A stretch of 64,000 nt of DNA from contig NZ_JARFML010000027.1 in the NCBI RefSeq assembly GCF_029167105.1, positions 1 to 64,000 of the forward strand, read 5' to 3'. A program made the position numbers and the translations under genes. Source of the stretch: Bradyrhizobium yuanmingense. Lineage in GTDB: Bacteria > Pseudomonadota > Alphaproteobacteria > Rhizobiales > Xanthobacteraceae. Positions within the stretch are counted from its first letter, which is position 1. Each line of letters begins with the position of its first letter. Positions 34,234 through 43,263 of this stretch are shown here, in pieces. Under the pieces are notes generated by a model. The model saw only the letters and a list, made by a program, of their open reading frames with translations. It searched no databases and was not told the origin of the DNA.

Positions 34234-34647
34234 ATGAGGATCACCGTCGAAACCAGCGTCGCCGCCCCGATCGATGAGGTCTGGCGTGCCTATACGACGC
34301 CAGCCGACATCGTGAAGTGGAATGCCGCGTCCGACGACTGGCACACGACCAGGGCGACGGTCGACCTGCGGGACGGCGGCGCCTTCTCGTCGCGGATGGA
34401 AGCCAAGGACGGCAGCATGGGCTTCGACTTCGCCGGCACCTACACCAGGATCATCGAGCACAAGCGGATCGAATACGCGTTCGGTGATCGCAAGGCCGAA
34501 GTCGAGTTCGTACCCGGCCCGAAGAGCGTCGTGGTCCGTGTCGTCTTCGACGCCGAAACCACGCACTCGGTCGAGCAGCAGCAGGGCGGCTGGCAGGCGA
34601 TCCTCGACAATTTTGCCCGGTACGTCGAGGCGAAGAAGATGCAATGA
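34234..34647 (+). CDS. SRPBCC / AHSA1-family protein
   Basis: A 137-residue START-like domain: ITVETSVAAPIDEVWRAYTTPADIVKWN at the N-terminus, DLRDGGAFSSRMEAKDGS in the middle, and GGWQAILDNFARYVEAKK at the C-terminus, as in AHSA1-type (PF08327) polyketide cyclase-like proteins. These bind hydrophobic ligands; the role is unknown. GGAG stands eight bases before 34234; an upstream ATG at 34228 is too close to it. Confidence 0.88.
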   Translation: MRITVETSVAAPIDEVWRAYTTPADIVKWNAASDDWHTTRATVDLRDGGAFSSRMEAKDGSMGFDFAGTYTRIIEHKRIEYAFGDRKAEVEFVPGPKSVVVRVVFDAETTHSVEQQQGGWQAILDNFARYVEAKKMQ

Positions 34648-34822
34648 GGATTTGCCGCGAGGAGCGAAGGCGAGCACAGCTTTCGTAGGGTGGGCAAAGG
34701 CGCGTTGAGCGCCGTGTCCACCACTCCCCTTGGCACCCAGACGACGGTCTATCGGAAACGGGACGAGGTCTCGAAAAGGCTGGCCGTCCGCGGGCTTGAA
34801 TGCATCGACTTGCATCAGCAAA

Positions 34823-35812
34823 TCATTCTATCACACCGTCCGCGTGGGCCAGCAATGTAGCAGGTAGTTCGATCCCGAGTGTCTTTGCAGTCTTGAGGTT
34901 GACGAACAGTTCATACTTGGTTGGTTGCTCGACCGGCAGATCCCCGGGCTTGGCGCCCTTGAGGATTTTATCGACGAAATCAGTGCATAGCCGGTTCAAG
35001 TCGATGATATCCGCTCCGTAGGACATGAGCGCACCAAGTTGAACAAATTCCTTGCCGATGGCAAACAGCGGCAGCCGATGTTCTGCGGCGAGGTCGGCGA
35101 TGCGCTTGCGTGCAACGAAGAACATCGGGCTGGGAAACAGGAAGACTGCATCGGCACGCGCGCCCGCAAGCGCGGAAAACGCTTCGCCCAGCCCGTCAGG
35201 ATCTTGGACGGAAATGAGTTGCAGCTGAACGCCCACGGCTTTTGATGCGGACTCCGCAGCGGTGATCATGCCTTGAGTTGTCGTCTTGCCGTATGCAGCC
35301 GGGTGCCAAATCGCTGCTATCCGAGACGCCTTGGGCAATGCTTCCTTCAATTGCGCAAGCCGCTTGGGAACAAGCTGCGGGCCGATGAAGGTTAGTCCCG
35401 TGATGTTACCTCCTGGTCGGGCGATGCTGGCGACGAGTCCGTCTTCGACTGGGTCGCCCATGACTGGCACAACAACAGGAATCGATTTGGTAGCTTGCTG
35501 TACTGCCCGCGCAGCAAGTGAATTCTGTGCAACGATAAGAGCAGGATTGAGACGGACGAGGTCACTCGCCAAGGCCGGGAGTTGTTCGACCTTCGAATCG
35601 GCTGCTCGAAACTCGACGATGATATTCTCTCCGTCGATATAACCGCGTTCGCGTAGTCCTTGATGAAAGGCAGCCATCGAAGTGCGAGTTTGCTCGATCG
35701 AGCCGGTGGTCAAGAAGCCAATCTGGGGGACTTTCTTTGGCTGTTGCGCGCGAGCAAGGGGTGACCAGGCCGCCGCGGCACCGATCAGTACGAGAAATTC
35801 GCGTCGCTGCAT
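34823..35812 (-). CDS. Orphan ABC substrate-binding protein (PF04392), second copy
   Basis: A 329-residue periplasmic binding protein with signal peptide MQRREFLVLIGAAAAWSPL-ARA, where RREFLVL resembles a Tat motif. Family landmarks: LRERGYIDGENIIVEFRAAD, SIARPGGNITGLT, LPKASRIAAIWHP and LPVEQPTKYELFVNLKTAKTLG. It shares the C-terminal motif pattern of the protein at 25306-26286 but is clearly divergent. GGAGG precedes the ATG at 35812. No transporter partner genes are next to it. Confidence 0.9.
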   Translation of the reverse strand: MQRREFLVLIGAAAAWSPLARAQQPKKVPQIGFLTTGSIEQTRTSMAAFHQGLRERGYIDGENIIVEFRAADSKVEQLPALASDLVRLNPALIVAQNSLAARAVQQATKSIPVVVPVMGDPVEDGLVASIARPGGNITGLTFIGPQLVPKRLAQLKEALPKASRIAAIWHPAAYGKTTTQGMITAAESASKAVGVQLQLISVQDPDGLGEAFSALAGARADAVFLFPSPMFFVARKRIADLAAEHRLPLFAIGKEFVQLGALMSYGADIIDLNRLCTDFVDKILKGAKPGDLPVEQPTKYELFVNLKTAKTLGIELPATLLAHADGVIE

Positions 35813-36213
35813 GTCACCTCCGCTCATTGAGGCTCAACCACAATAGCGCGGGCGCGGACCCGAGCCAACAACCACGTGCCCAACGCCCCACGCAATTGTT
35901 CTGTGACGCGATGTCACGACCGGGCTCCGTCATGCGCGCGGGAACGACCCCTATCTTTTCTGAGCCGATTGCGCGCGGGCCGAAGCAATGAACGTCCCCG
36001 ACGCTATTGCAGAAACCTGGCCTGCCGCAGCGCCTAGGCTGTCAAATATCCTGCGACGGATGATATTTGCACGGACCATGAAATAACTCCGTGCATGAAT
36101 GATCGACACTTGAAAAGATCAGATCGACGATCGTGCTGGCTCATCCGGCCCCCTCCGATGATGCCACCATACCCCTGTTTTGCCCGACGGAGCAAACCGA
36201 TTTCGTAAAAATC
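35813..36213. other. Gene-free region with two adjacent hairpins
   Basis: About 400 bases without a convincing gene between the second orphan binding protein and the lepA terminator. It is AT-richer than its surroundings. Two hairpins sit side by side: CAAATATC (36043-36050) with GATATTTG (36062-36069), and GCACGGA (36069-36075) with TCCGTGC (36088-36094). They could mark a small RNA or a decayed element. No -10/-35 or T-run was strong enough to call. Confidence 0.4.
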
Positions 36214-36251
36214 AAAAAAGCACAGTGCCGCCAAGGCGGCGGCTACTGTGC
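36214..36251 (-). terminator. Rho-independent terminator of lepA
   Basis: On the minus strand: GCACAGT-A-GCCGCC, loop GCCTT, GGCGGC-ACTGTGC, then TTTTTT. The stem is 13 base pairs with one bulge and lies about 70 bases after the lepA stop codon. Confidence 0.88.
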
Positions 36252-36318
36252 ATGGGGTTGTTCTCAAACTTTTTGTTTGCCACCCCGCAGACCGGGGCGG
36301 CCCGTCCCGTGCGTCGCC

Positions 36319-38130
36319 TCAGCTGTCGACCTTCAGCGCGGCGATGAAGGCTTCCTGCGGGATGTCGACCTTGCCGAACTGCCGCATCTTCTTCTTGCCT
36401 TCCTTCTGCTTCTCCAGAAGCTTGCGCTTGCGCGTGATGTCGCCGCCGTAGCATTTCGCGGTGACGTCCTTGCGCAGCGCGCGCACCGTCTCGCGGGCGA
36501 TCACCTTGCCGCCGATCGCCGCCTGGATCGGGATCTGGAACATGTGCGGCGGGATCAGCTCCTTCATCTTCTCGACCATGGCGCGGCCGCGCCCCTCCGC
36601 GCGGGTGCGGTGGACCAGCATCGAGAGCGCGTCGACCGGCTCTGCATTGACCAGGATCTGCATCTTGACGAGATCGGCCGGCTTGTAGTCGGTGAGGTGA
36701 TAGTCGAACGAGGCGTAGCCCTTGGAGACCGATTTGAGGCGGTCGTAGAAATCGAACACGACTTCGTTGAGCGGCAGGTCGTATTTCACCATGGCGCGGG
36801 AGCCGACGTAAGTGAGCTCCTTCTGCGCGCCGCGGCGGTCCTGGCACAGCTTCAGGACGCTGCCGAGATATTCGTCGGGCGTGAGGATCGTCGCCTCGAT
36901 CCAGGGCTCGTCAATCTCGGCGATCTTGACGACGTCGGGCATGTCGACGGGGTTGTGGATCTCGATCTCCTGCCCGTCGGTGAGCTTCATCTTGTAGATC
37001 ACGCTCGGCGCGGTCGCGATCAGGTTAAGGTCGAACTCGCGGGACAGTCGCTCCTGGATGATCTCGAGGTGGAGAAGCCCGAGGAAGCCGCAGCGGAAGC
37101 CGAAGCCGAGCGCAGCTGACGTCTCCATCTCGAAGGAGAAGCTGGCGTCGTTGAGGCGCAGCTTGCCCATCGCGGCACGCAGCGTCTCGAAGTCGTCGGC
37201 GTCGACCGGGAACAGACCGCAGAACACGACGGGGATCGCCGGCTTGAAGCCCGGCAGCATCTCGGCGACCGGCTTCCTGTCGTCGGTGATGGTGTCGCCG
37301 ACGCGGGTGTCGGCGACCTCCTTGATCGCGGCGGTGATGAAGCCGATCTCGCCGGGGCCGAGCTCCTCGACCTGCTGCATCTTCGGCGTGAAGAAGCCGA
37401 CGCGCTCGACGTCGTAGGCGGCGCCCGTGCCCATCATGCGCACGCGCTGGCCCTTCTTCATCGTGCCGTCGACGATGCGCACCAAGACGACGACGCCGAG
37501 ATAGACGTCGTACCAGCTGTCGACCAACAGCGCCTTCAGCGTGGCGTCGCGGTCGCCCTTCGGCGGCGGCAGGCGGGTGACGATGGCTTCCAGCACGTCG
37601 GGGATGCCGAGGCCGGTCTTGGCCGAGATCATCACCGCGTCGGAGGCGTCGATGCCGATGACGTCCTCGATCTGCTGCTTGACCTTCTCGGGCTCGGCCG
37701 CGGGCAGGTCGACCTTGTTCAGGACCGGGACGATCTCGTGATTGTTGTCGAGCGCCTGGTAGACGTTGGCGAGCGTCTGCGCCTCGACGCCCTGGCTGGC
37801 GTCGACCACGAGCAGGGAACCCTCGCAGGCCGCCAGCGACCGCGAGACCTCGTAGGCGAAGTCGACATGGCCGGGCGTGTCCATCAGGTTGAAGATGTAG
37901 TCCTTGCCGTCCTTGGCGCGGTAGGCGAGGCGCACCGTCTGCGCCTTGATGGTGATGCCGCGCTCGCGCTCGATGTCCATGGAATCGAGCACCTGCTCCT
38001 TGCCCGCCATCTCGCGGTCGGAGAGACCGCCGGTCATCTGGATCAGGCGGTCGGCCAGCGTCGATTTTCCATGGTCGATATGGGCGACGATGGAGAAGTT
38101 GCGGATGTTGGAAATGGGGACGGTCGTCAT
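36319..38130 (-). CDS. lepA: Elongation factor 4 (LepA)
   Basis: A 603-residue translational GTPase that acts on stalled or mistranslocated ribosomes. G1 is AHIDHGKST at residues 15-23, followed by ERERGITIKAQTV, DTPGHVDF (G3) and NKVDLP (G4). After the GTPase and domain II comes the EF4-specific C-terminal domain (DYHLTDYKPADLVKMQILVN, then RKRKLLEKQKEGKKKMR). Length matches E. coli LepA (599). The start MTTVPISNIRNFSIVAH at 38130 is chosen over a longer in-frame start at 38169. A strong terminator follows. Confidence 0.97.
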   Translation of the reverse strand: MTTVPISNIRNFSIVAHIDHGKSTLADRLIQMTGGLSDREMAGKEQVLDSMDIERERGITIKAQTVRLAYRAKDGKDYIFNLMDTPGHVDFAYEVSRSLAACEGSLLVVDASQGVEAQTLANVYQALDNNHEIVPVLNKVDLPAAEPEKVKQQIEDVIGIDASDAVMISAKTGLGIPDVLEAIVTRLPPPKGDRDATLKALLVDSWYDVYLGVVVLVRIVDGTMKKGQRVRMMGTGAAYDVERVGFFTPKMQQVEELGPGEIGFITAAIKEVADTRVGDTITDDRKPVAEMLPGFKPAIPVVFCGLFPVDADDFETLRAAMGKLRLNDASFSFEMETSAALGFGFRCGFLGLLHLEIIQERLSREFDLNLIATAPSVIYKMKLTDGQEIEIHNPVDMPDVVKIAEIDEPWIEATILTPDEYLGSVLKLCQDRRGAQKELTYVGSRAMVKYDLPLNEVVFDFYDRLKSVSKGYASFDYHLTDYKPADLVKMQILVNAEPVDALSMLVHRTRAEGRGRAMVEKMKELIPPHMFQIPIQAAIGGKVIARETVRALRKDVTAKCYGGDITRKRKLLEKQKEGKKKMRQFGKVDIPQEAFIAALKVDS

Positions 38131-38243
38131 GGGCGCGGGATACCACTCACATCCCCGTGCGGCAACCATAATGCTGTATTTTCAGGGCCTTTGTTCACGC
38201 CAAGCTGATTCCACGACGGGCCAAAACGCGCTACGCAACGGCC

Positions 38244-39869
38244 ATGTCCACGACCTCAATTTCCACTGCCGGAGCGCGGGCAAGGACCCGCCTGAGTTAC
38301 AACCGCTTCCGGGCCTTCCTGGTCGCCTGTGCGACCCGCCCCGAGGCGCGATTGTGGCTGGTGATCCAATTCGCCATCCTGCATGCGGTGCTCTGGACCT
38401 TCATCCTGATCAATCTGAAGGCGGCGCAGGACGTTCATATGGACGTCGCAGAAGCCTGGGGCTGGGGACAGAAATTCCTCTGGGGCTATGGCAAGCACCC
38501 GCCGCTGTCGGGCTGGGTGGCCGGCCTCTGGTTCAAGGCGCTCCCGGCGGCGGACTGGGCGACCTATGCGCTGGCGATGACGACGGTGAGCGTCGGCATG
38601 GTGATCTGCTGGCTGATCGCCTTGCGCGTGGTCGATGCGCGCCGCGCGTTCCTGGTCGTGGTGATGATCGCGCTCTACCCGATCTTCAATTTCAAGGGCT
38701 TCAAGTACAACCCGGACCTGCTGCAGCTCGTCACGCTGCCGCTTCTGGTGCTCGCTTATCTCAACGCCTTCGAGAAGCGGAGCTGGCAATCCGGAATCCT
38801 GCTCGGGCTTGCCGGCGCGCTGGCGCTGATGACCAAATATTGGGTGCTGACCATGATCGGCGCGATCGGCCTCGCTGCGCTGATCCATCGCGACCGGCTG
38901 CGTTTCCTGTCATCGCCCGCGCCATGGGTGGCGATCGGCACGATGGTCGCGGCGATGATCCCGCACCTCATCTGGCTGGCGGATGCGCATTTCGTGCCGC
39001 TGACCTATGCCGGCGACACCTACAGCCTCAAGGACAAGGCCCAGCTGCATCAGCTGGTCGCGGGCTATGTGCTGCATAACTTCGCGCTGCTGGCCTTGCC
39101 GGTTGCGCTCGCGGCGCTGGCCATGGCGCTGGTGCCGCCATGGGTCAAATTGCTGCTGGCTGCGCCTTTGCGCATCGTCACGCGCGCCTGGGCGCGTGGC
39201 GCCAATGCAGGGGTCAATGTCTCGCAGGCGCTGAATGTCTGGATCGTCCAGGTCATCGTCGCAGTCGGCCCGCCGCTCGGCGCGCTCGCCTTCGGCATCT
39301 ACATGAAGACGGATTGGGGCATCTCGCTGTTCTTCCTGGTGCCGCTCGCACTGGTCGCGATTCCGACGCTGCGCGTGCAGAGCGCCGCGCTGTTCAACAT
39401 CGCCGCGATCTGGCTCGTGCTCAGCGCCGCGACGCTCGCCGCGTCGCCCTGGATCGCCGCGCGCGAGATGGCGGCCAATGCCGGCAACGCCCAGATCTAT
39501 GGCGCCCGCTCGGAGCTCGCGCGCGAATTGACCCAGGCCTGGCACAGCCGCTTCGGTACGCGCTGGGCCGTCGTTGCCGGCACGATGGAGCAGATCCAGC
39601 CGCTGGTGTTCTACAGCCCGGATCATCCGTCCGCGCTGCTGCCGTTGGAGGCTTGGGATTCCGGACTGACCTCGCGCGACGACGCCAGGAAGTACGGCTT
39701 CATCGGCGTGTTCGATCCGACCGACGGCCGCCTGCCCGCGTTCGAGAAATGGGTGTCGGACGCAGCGCCCAACGCCGAGCGCATCGTCATGGCCACGCGC
39801 CGCTTCACCAACGGCAAGGCCGGCCCGTCGATGAGCTGGAACATCTACTTCGCGCCGCCGGGGAAGTGA
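38244..39869 (+). CDS. GT39/ArnT-like membrane glycosyltransferase
   Basis: A 541-residue polytopic membrane protein. An acidic residue in the first large loop (DVAEAWGWGQKFLWGYGKHPPLSGW) matches the family's catalytic region, with the typical KHPPL motif. About ten further hydrophobic segments follow to ~residue 420, then a soluble periplasmic domain of ~120 residues. The family transfers sugars from polyprenyl carriers to lipids or proteins (as ArnT or protein mannosyltransferases do). Acceptor unknown. It is divergent from lepA and followed by a palindromic element. Confidence 0.85.
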   Translation: MSTTSISTAGARARTRLSYNRFRAFLVACATRPEARLWLVIQFAILHAVLWTFILINLKAAQDVHMDVAEAWGWGQKFLWGYGKHPPLSGWVAGLWFKALPAADWATYALAMTTVSVGMVICWLIALRVVDARRAFLVVVMIALYPIFNFKGFKYNPDLLQLVTLPLLVLAYLNAFEKRSWQSGILLGLAGALALMTKYWVLTMIGAIGLAALIHRDRLRFLSSPAPWVAIGTMVAAMIPHLIWLADAHFVPLTYAGDTYSLKDKAQLHQLVAGYVLHNFALLALPVALAALAMALVPPWVKLLLAAPLRIVTRAWARGANAGVNVSQALNVWIVQVIVAVGPPLGALAFGIYMKTDWGISLFFLVPLALVAIPTLRVQSAALFNIAAIWLVLSAATLAASPWIAAREMAANAGNAQIYGARSELARELTQAWHSRFGTRWAVVAGTMEQIQPLVFYSPDHPSALLPLEAWDSGLTSRDDARKYGFIGVFDPTDGRLPAFEKWVSDAAPNAERIVMATRRFTNGKAGPSMSWNIYFAPPGK

Positions 39870-39877
39870 GGGTTATT

Positions 39878-39976
39878 GTCGTTCCGGGGCACGCGAAGCG
39901 TGAACTATGGTGCGCGATTGCGCACCTGAGAACCTCGAGATTCCGGGTTCGATGCTGCGCATCGCCCCGGAATGAC
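39878..39976. repeat. Dispersed palindromic element, family E
   Basis: GTCGTTCCGGGGC (39878-39890) pairs with GCCCCGGAATGAC (39964-39976), with an inner CGAGATTCCGGGTTCGATGC arm. It lies between the converging glycosyltransferase and NPr genes. A second copy with the same ends and the same inner GAGATTCCGGGTTCG is at 50512-50591. Confidence 0.85.
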
Positions 39977-39983
39977 GAAGCCC

Positions 39984-40301
39984 CTAAATCCCTTCCTCGT
40001 TGAACTTGCTTTCAACGAGCTCTGTGATCGCCGCGAGCGCGGCTTCGGCGTCGGTTCCTGCCGCCGCCACCGTGATCGTCGTGCCGGGACCCGCGGCGAG
40101 CATCATCAGGCCCATGATCGAGGTGCCGCCGACGGTCTCGCCGCCGCGCGTCACCCACACCTGCGCATCGAAGCGCTCGACCGCCTGGACGAATTTCGCC
40201 GAGGCGCGCGCATGCAGGCCGCGCTTGTTGATGATCAGGAGATCCTTGGAGATCGCGCCCGCGGGCACGCCGGTCGCGGCTTGTGGCGCCTCCTCGCTCA
40301 T
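39984..40301 (-). CDS. HPr-family phosphocarrier protein (NPr)
   Basis: A 105-residue cytoplasmic phosphocarrier. The active-site histidine is H30 in NKRGLHARASAKF and the regulatory serine, target of HPr kinase, is S61 in GGTSIMGLMML. An N-terminal extension of about 15 residues is extra compared with E. coli HPr. In alphaproteobacteria this protein belongs to the nitrogen-related PTS, which regulates rather than transports. Its start overlaps the EIIA stop by four bases. No sugar permease (EIIBC) is present. Confidence 0.94.
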   Translation of the reverse strand: MSEEAPQAATGVPAGAISKDLLIINKRGLHARASAKFVQAVERFDAQVWVTRGGETVGGTSIMGLMMLAAGPGTTITVAAAGTDAEAALAAITELVESKFNEEGI

Positions 40302-40699
40302 TTGCCGGCGAGCACCCGGCTGGCGATGGTGACGTATTTGCGGCCAGCTTCCTGCGCCATCGCGATCGCGTCGGGCAGCGGTCGCTCCTCGCGCACCTTG
40401 GCAAGCTTGACCAGCATGGGCAGGTTGATGCCCGCGAGCACTTCGACCTTGGGCCGGCTCATGCAGGATATTGCCAGGTTCGACGGCGTGCCGCCGAACA
40501 TGTCGGTGAGGATCGCAACGCCGTCGCCGGAATCGACGCGGTTCACCGCCTCGATGATGTCGCTTCGGCAGAGATCGGAATCATCTTCGGCGCCGATCGT
40601 GATCGCTTCGATTTGCTTTTGTGGACCCATGACATGCTCAAGCGCTGCCTTGAATTCGTCGGCAAGGCGCCCGTGGGTCACAAGTACTAGACCAATCAT
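40298..40699 (-). CDS. PTS EIIA component, mannose family (ManX-like)
   Basis: A 133-residue protein with the EIIA-Man fold: MIGLVLVTHGRLADEF places the phosphorylated histidine at H9, and VAILTDMFGGTPSNLA is the conserved active-site loop. It receives phosphate from NPr. Start at 40699 with GGAG at seven bases; a longer in-frame start would add a non-conserved stretch. Translationally coupled to the NPr gene. In rhizobia such EIIA proteins act in regulation of carbon metabolism and of ChvGI-linked functions. Confidence 0.94.
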   Translation of the reverse strand: MIGLVLVTHGRLADEFKAALEHVMGPQKQIEAITIGAEDDSDLCRSDIIEAVNRVDSGDGVAILTDMFGGTPSNLAISCMSRPKVEVLAGINLPMLVKLAKVREERPLPDAIAMAQEAGRKYVTIASRVLAGK

Positions 40700-40832
40700 C
40701 GGAAAACTCCTCGCGGGCGCTTTTGGTGCACCGCACGAACGCGCCACTTTGACCATCCAGAGCCCCCGCGCAAGAGGGGATGTTGCGTATCTCCCTGAAT
40801 CTAGACGGATGGATGAGGGGAGCTGCGCCGGT

Positions 40833-41357
40833 CTATTCGGTCGCGATAGTGGGGTTCATATGGTTACCATTTCCCTTCAAACAATCGCCTGAGGGGTTAA
40901 CGGAAGATGAACTCTTGGTAGTGGTCAAGGCCGCAACAACCAGGGGGAGGGGCGAATAGTCGCGGGCAACGGGGATTCGCGGTATTTCGACACCAAAAAT
41001 GCTGGTTTTCAGGGCTTCGGCCGGTGGCAGGCGCTCCGCGTCGGCTGCGGCCAGATCGACCACGAGACCGACGGTCGCATGCTCCACGAAGTCGCAGCGG
41101 CGGATTCCGAGGCCCCGGATCTCGATCAGGCCCGCCAGGCGAGGCGCGGGGCGGACCTCAATTTCGTGGCCGAGTGTCGCCAGATGGACACGGTCGTCAC
41201 CGACCAGAACGGCCCTTTCCACGATGCCCGAGCGCCCCGCCATGATCAGATCGAAGGCAAGCCGCGACTTGCCGGACCCCGAGGGCCCGCGGATCAGCAC
41301 GGCGTAAGGCCCGACCTTGACGGCAGAGGCGTGAACGCTGGGCCCGCCTTCGCTCAT
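40833..41357 (-). CDS. hprK: HPr kinase/phosphorylase, short alphaproteobacterial form
   Basis: A 174-residue protein corresponding to the C-terminal catalytic domain of HprK. P-loop GPSGSGKS at residues 24-31, VGDDRVHL around 52-59 (catalytic aspartate region) and the signature EIRGLGI. Gram-positive HprK has about 310 residues with an N-terminal domain that is missing here, as is usual for alphaproteobacteria. It phosphorylates the serine of NPr. The start overlaps the chvG stop by four bases, so signalling kinase and HprK are translated together. The ~25 C-terminal residues are poorly conserved. Confidence 0.9.
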   Translation of the reverse strand: MSEGGPSVHASAVKVGPYAVLIRGPSGSGKSRLAFDLIMAGRSGIVERAVLVGDDRVHLATLGHEIEVRPAPRLAGLIEIRGLGIRRCDFVEHATVGLVVDLAAADAERLPPAEALKTSIFGVEIPRIPVARDYSPLPLVVAALTTTKSSSSVNPSGDCLKGNGNHMNPTIATE

Positions 41358-43150
41358 AGCGCTGGCAGCCTGACCACGAAGCGCGCACCGGCAATTGTCG
41401 GAGTGCCGTCGACGTCCGGCGGGCCAGGGCGGTTCTCCGCCCAGATGCGTCCACCATGGGCGTCGACGATCTGCTTGGAGATCGACAGGCCGAGGCCGGA
41501 GTTCTGGCCAAAGCCCTGATGCGGGCGGTCGGTGTAGAAGCGCTCGAAGATGCGCTCCAGCGCGTCCTCGCGAATGCCGGGACCGTCGTCGTCGACCACG
41601 ATCTCGATCTCGGAGCGAACGCGGCGGCAGGTGAGGCGCACCTTGCTGCCGCGTTCGGAGAAGGATTGCGCGTTGGAGAGCAGGTTGGAGACGACCTGTC
41701 CGAGCCGGGAATCGTGGCCGCTCACGGCGAAGGTGTCGGTCGGGCTGCGGCCCTCGAAGCGCGTTTCGACCGCGACCTCGTGGCCGAGCTTGGTTTCGTT
41801 GGCGACGGACACCAGCGTCGTCAGCAGCCGGCGCAAATCGACCGGGATCGCATCCTGGCGCTGCAGCTCGGCATCGAGGCGGCTGGCGTCGGAGATGTCG
41901 GAGATCAGCCGGTCGAGCCGCTTGACGTCGTGCTCGATCACCTCGAGCAGGCGGGCGCGGCTGTTCTCGTTGCGCGCCAGCGGCAGCGTCTCGACCGCCG
42001 AGCGCAGCGAGGTCAGCGGGTTCTTCAATTCATGGGCAACGTCGGCGGCGAACATCTCGATCGCCTCGATGCGGCTGTAGAGCGCGCTGGTCATGTCGCG
42101 CAGCGCGCCGGAGAGGTGGCCGATCTCGTCGCGGCGGCGGGTGAAATCGGGAATCTCGATGCGGGCCTTGATGCGGCGGCGGACGCGTTCGGCGCTGTCG
42201 GCGAGCCGGCGCACTGGACCTGCGATCGTGCTCGCCAGCAGCAGTGACAGCATGATCATGACGGCGGCGGCGACGCCGCCGACCTTCAGGATGGCGAGGC
42301 GCTCGGCGGTGACCATCTGGTCGATGTCGTCGCCTTGCGTCGACAGCATCAAGGCGCCGTGGATCGCACGCGAGCGCAGCACGGGGACGGCGACCGAGAC
42401 GATCACCTCGCCGCGTGCATTGACCCGCACCATCGAGCGTTTCTGGCCCTGGAGGGCGTCGCCCACTTCGGCATAGCCGTTGCCGTTCTCGGGCCCGAGC
42501 TCGCGATAGAGCGGCAGGTCGCCGCGGTTCAGCCAGGTGCGCACCGCGACCTTGCCACGCTCGATGATGCCGGGTTTCTCGGCCGGAGGCGGCAGCGGAA
42601 AGCGCAGAACGTTTTCGAGGTTGCGGCTGTCGAGCAGCAGGCTGCCGTTCGGATCGTAGATGCGGGCGCGCGTCTTGGTCGGCGAGATCAAGGTGCGCAG
42701 CACCGGCGCGACGCGCTCCGGATTGATCGGAAAGTCCAACGGCGAATACTCGTCCGAGCCGCCATAGGTCTCACCCGGCTTGAGGTCGAGCAGCCGGTCG
42801 GGATCGATGGTGATGGCGTTGGTCTGCACCGTGGCAGACGCCGCGATCGCGCCGGCGATGATCTCGGCCTGGACCAGGAGGCTCTGGGCGCGGGCATCGA
42901 TCAGGCCGGCACGGAATTGCGACAGGTACAGGATGCTCGCCACCAGCGCGACGAGGCCGGCGAGGTTGAGCGAGACGATGCGGCGGGTCAGGCTCGAGAA
43001 GGACAGCGCGAAGAAGAACTGCCCGGCGCGTTTCAGCCAGTTCAGCGGCCGGAAGCCCTGCGGCTTGTTGTCGGCAACGTGCTCCTGAACGCCGTCGGAT
43101 GCGATATCCCCGGCGCTCTGGTTAGGGTCAGGCTGCGTTCGGTCAAGCAA
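41354..43150 (-). CDS. chvG: Sensor histidine kinase ChvG
   Basis: A 598-residue membrane sensor: first transmembrane helix ~58-78 (RIVSLNLAGLVALVASILYL), periplasmic stimulus_sens_1 region to ~285, second helix ~290-310, HAMP (GPVRRLADSAERVR), HisKA with H373 in DVAHELKNPLTSL, and HATPase with DDDGPGI and GLGLSI. ChvG/ExoS/BvrS proteins sense acid or envelope stress and control exopolysaccharide, envelope and host-interaction genes in Rhizobiales. Order chvI-chvG-hprK-EIIA-NPr is the classical one. Confidence 0.95.
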   Translation of the reverse strand: MLDRTQPDPNQSAGDIASDGVQEHVADNKPQGFRPLNWLKRAGQFFFALSFSSLTRRIVSLNLAGLVALVASILYLSQFRAGLIDARAQSLLVQAEIIAGAIAASATVQTNAITIDPDRLLDLKPGETYGGSDEYSPLDFPINPERVAPVLRTLISPTKTRARIYDPNGSLLLDSRNLENVLRFPLPPPAEKPGIIERGKVAVRTWLNRGDLPLYRELGPENGNGYAEVGDALQGQKRSMVRVNARGEVIVSVAVPVLRSRAIHGALMLSTQGDDIDQMVTAERLAILKVGGVAAAVMIMLSLLLASTIAGPVRRLADSAERVRRRIKARIEIPDFTRRRDEIGHLSGALRDMTSALYSRIEAIEMFAADVAHELKNPLTSLRSAVETLPLARNENSRARLLEVIEHDVKRLDRLISDISDASRLDAELQRQDAIPVDLRRLLTTLVSVANETKLGHEVAVETRFEGRSPTDTFAVSGHDSRLGQVVSNLLSNAQSFSERGSKVRLTCRRVRSEIEIVVDDDGPGIREDALERIFERFYTDRPHQGFGQNSGLGLSISKQIVDAHGGRIWAENRPGPPDVDGTPTIAGARFVVRLPAL

Positions 43151-43263
43151 TGCTTACGCCCGCGTTAGGACGGCCCGTGCGAAGGTCCGCGCATCCTAGA
43201 GCGATCCTCGTCCCGATGGAACGAGAACCGGAGATGCTCTCGATCGCCGTGGAGGGGGCGCCC

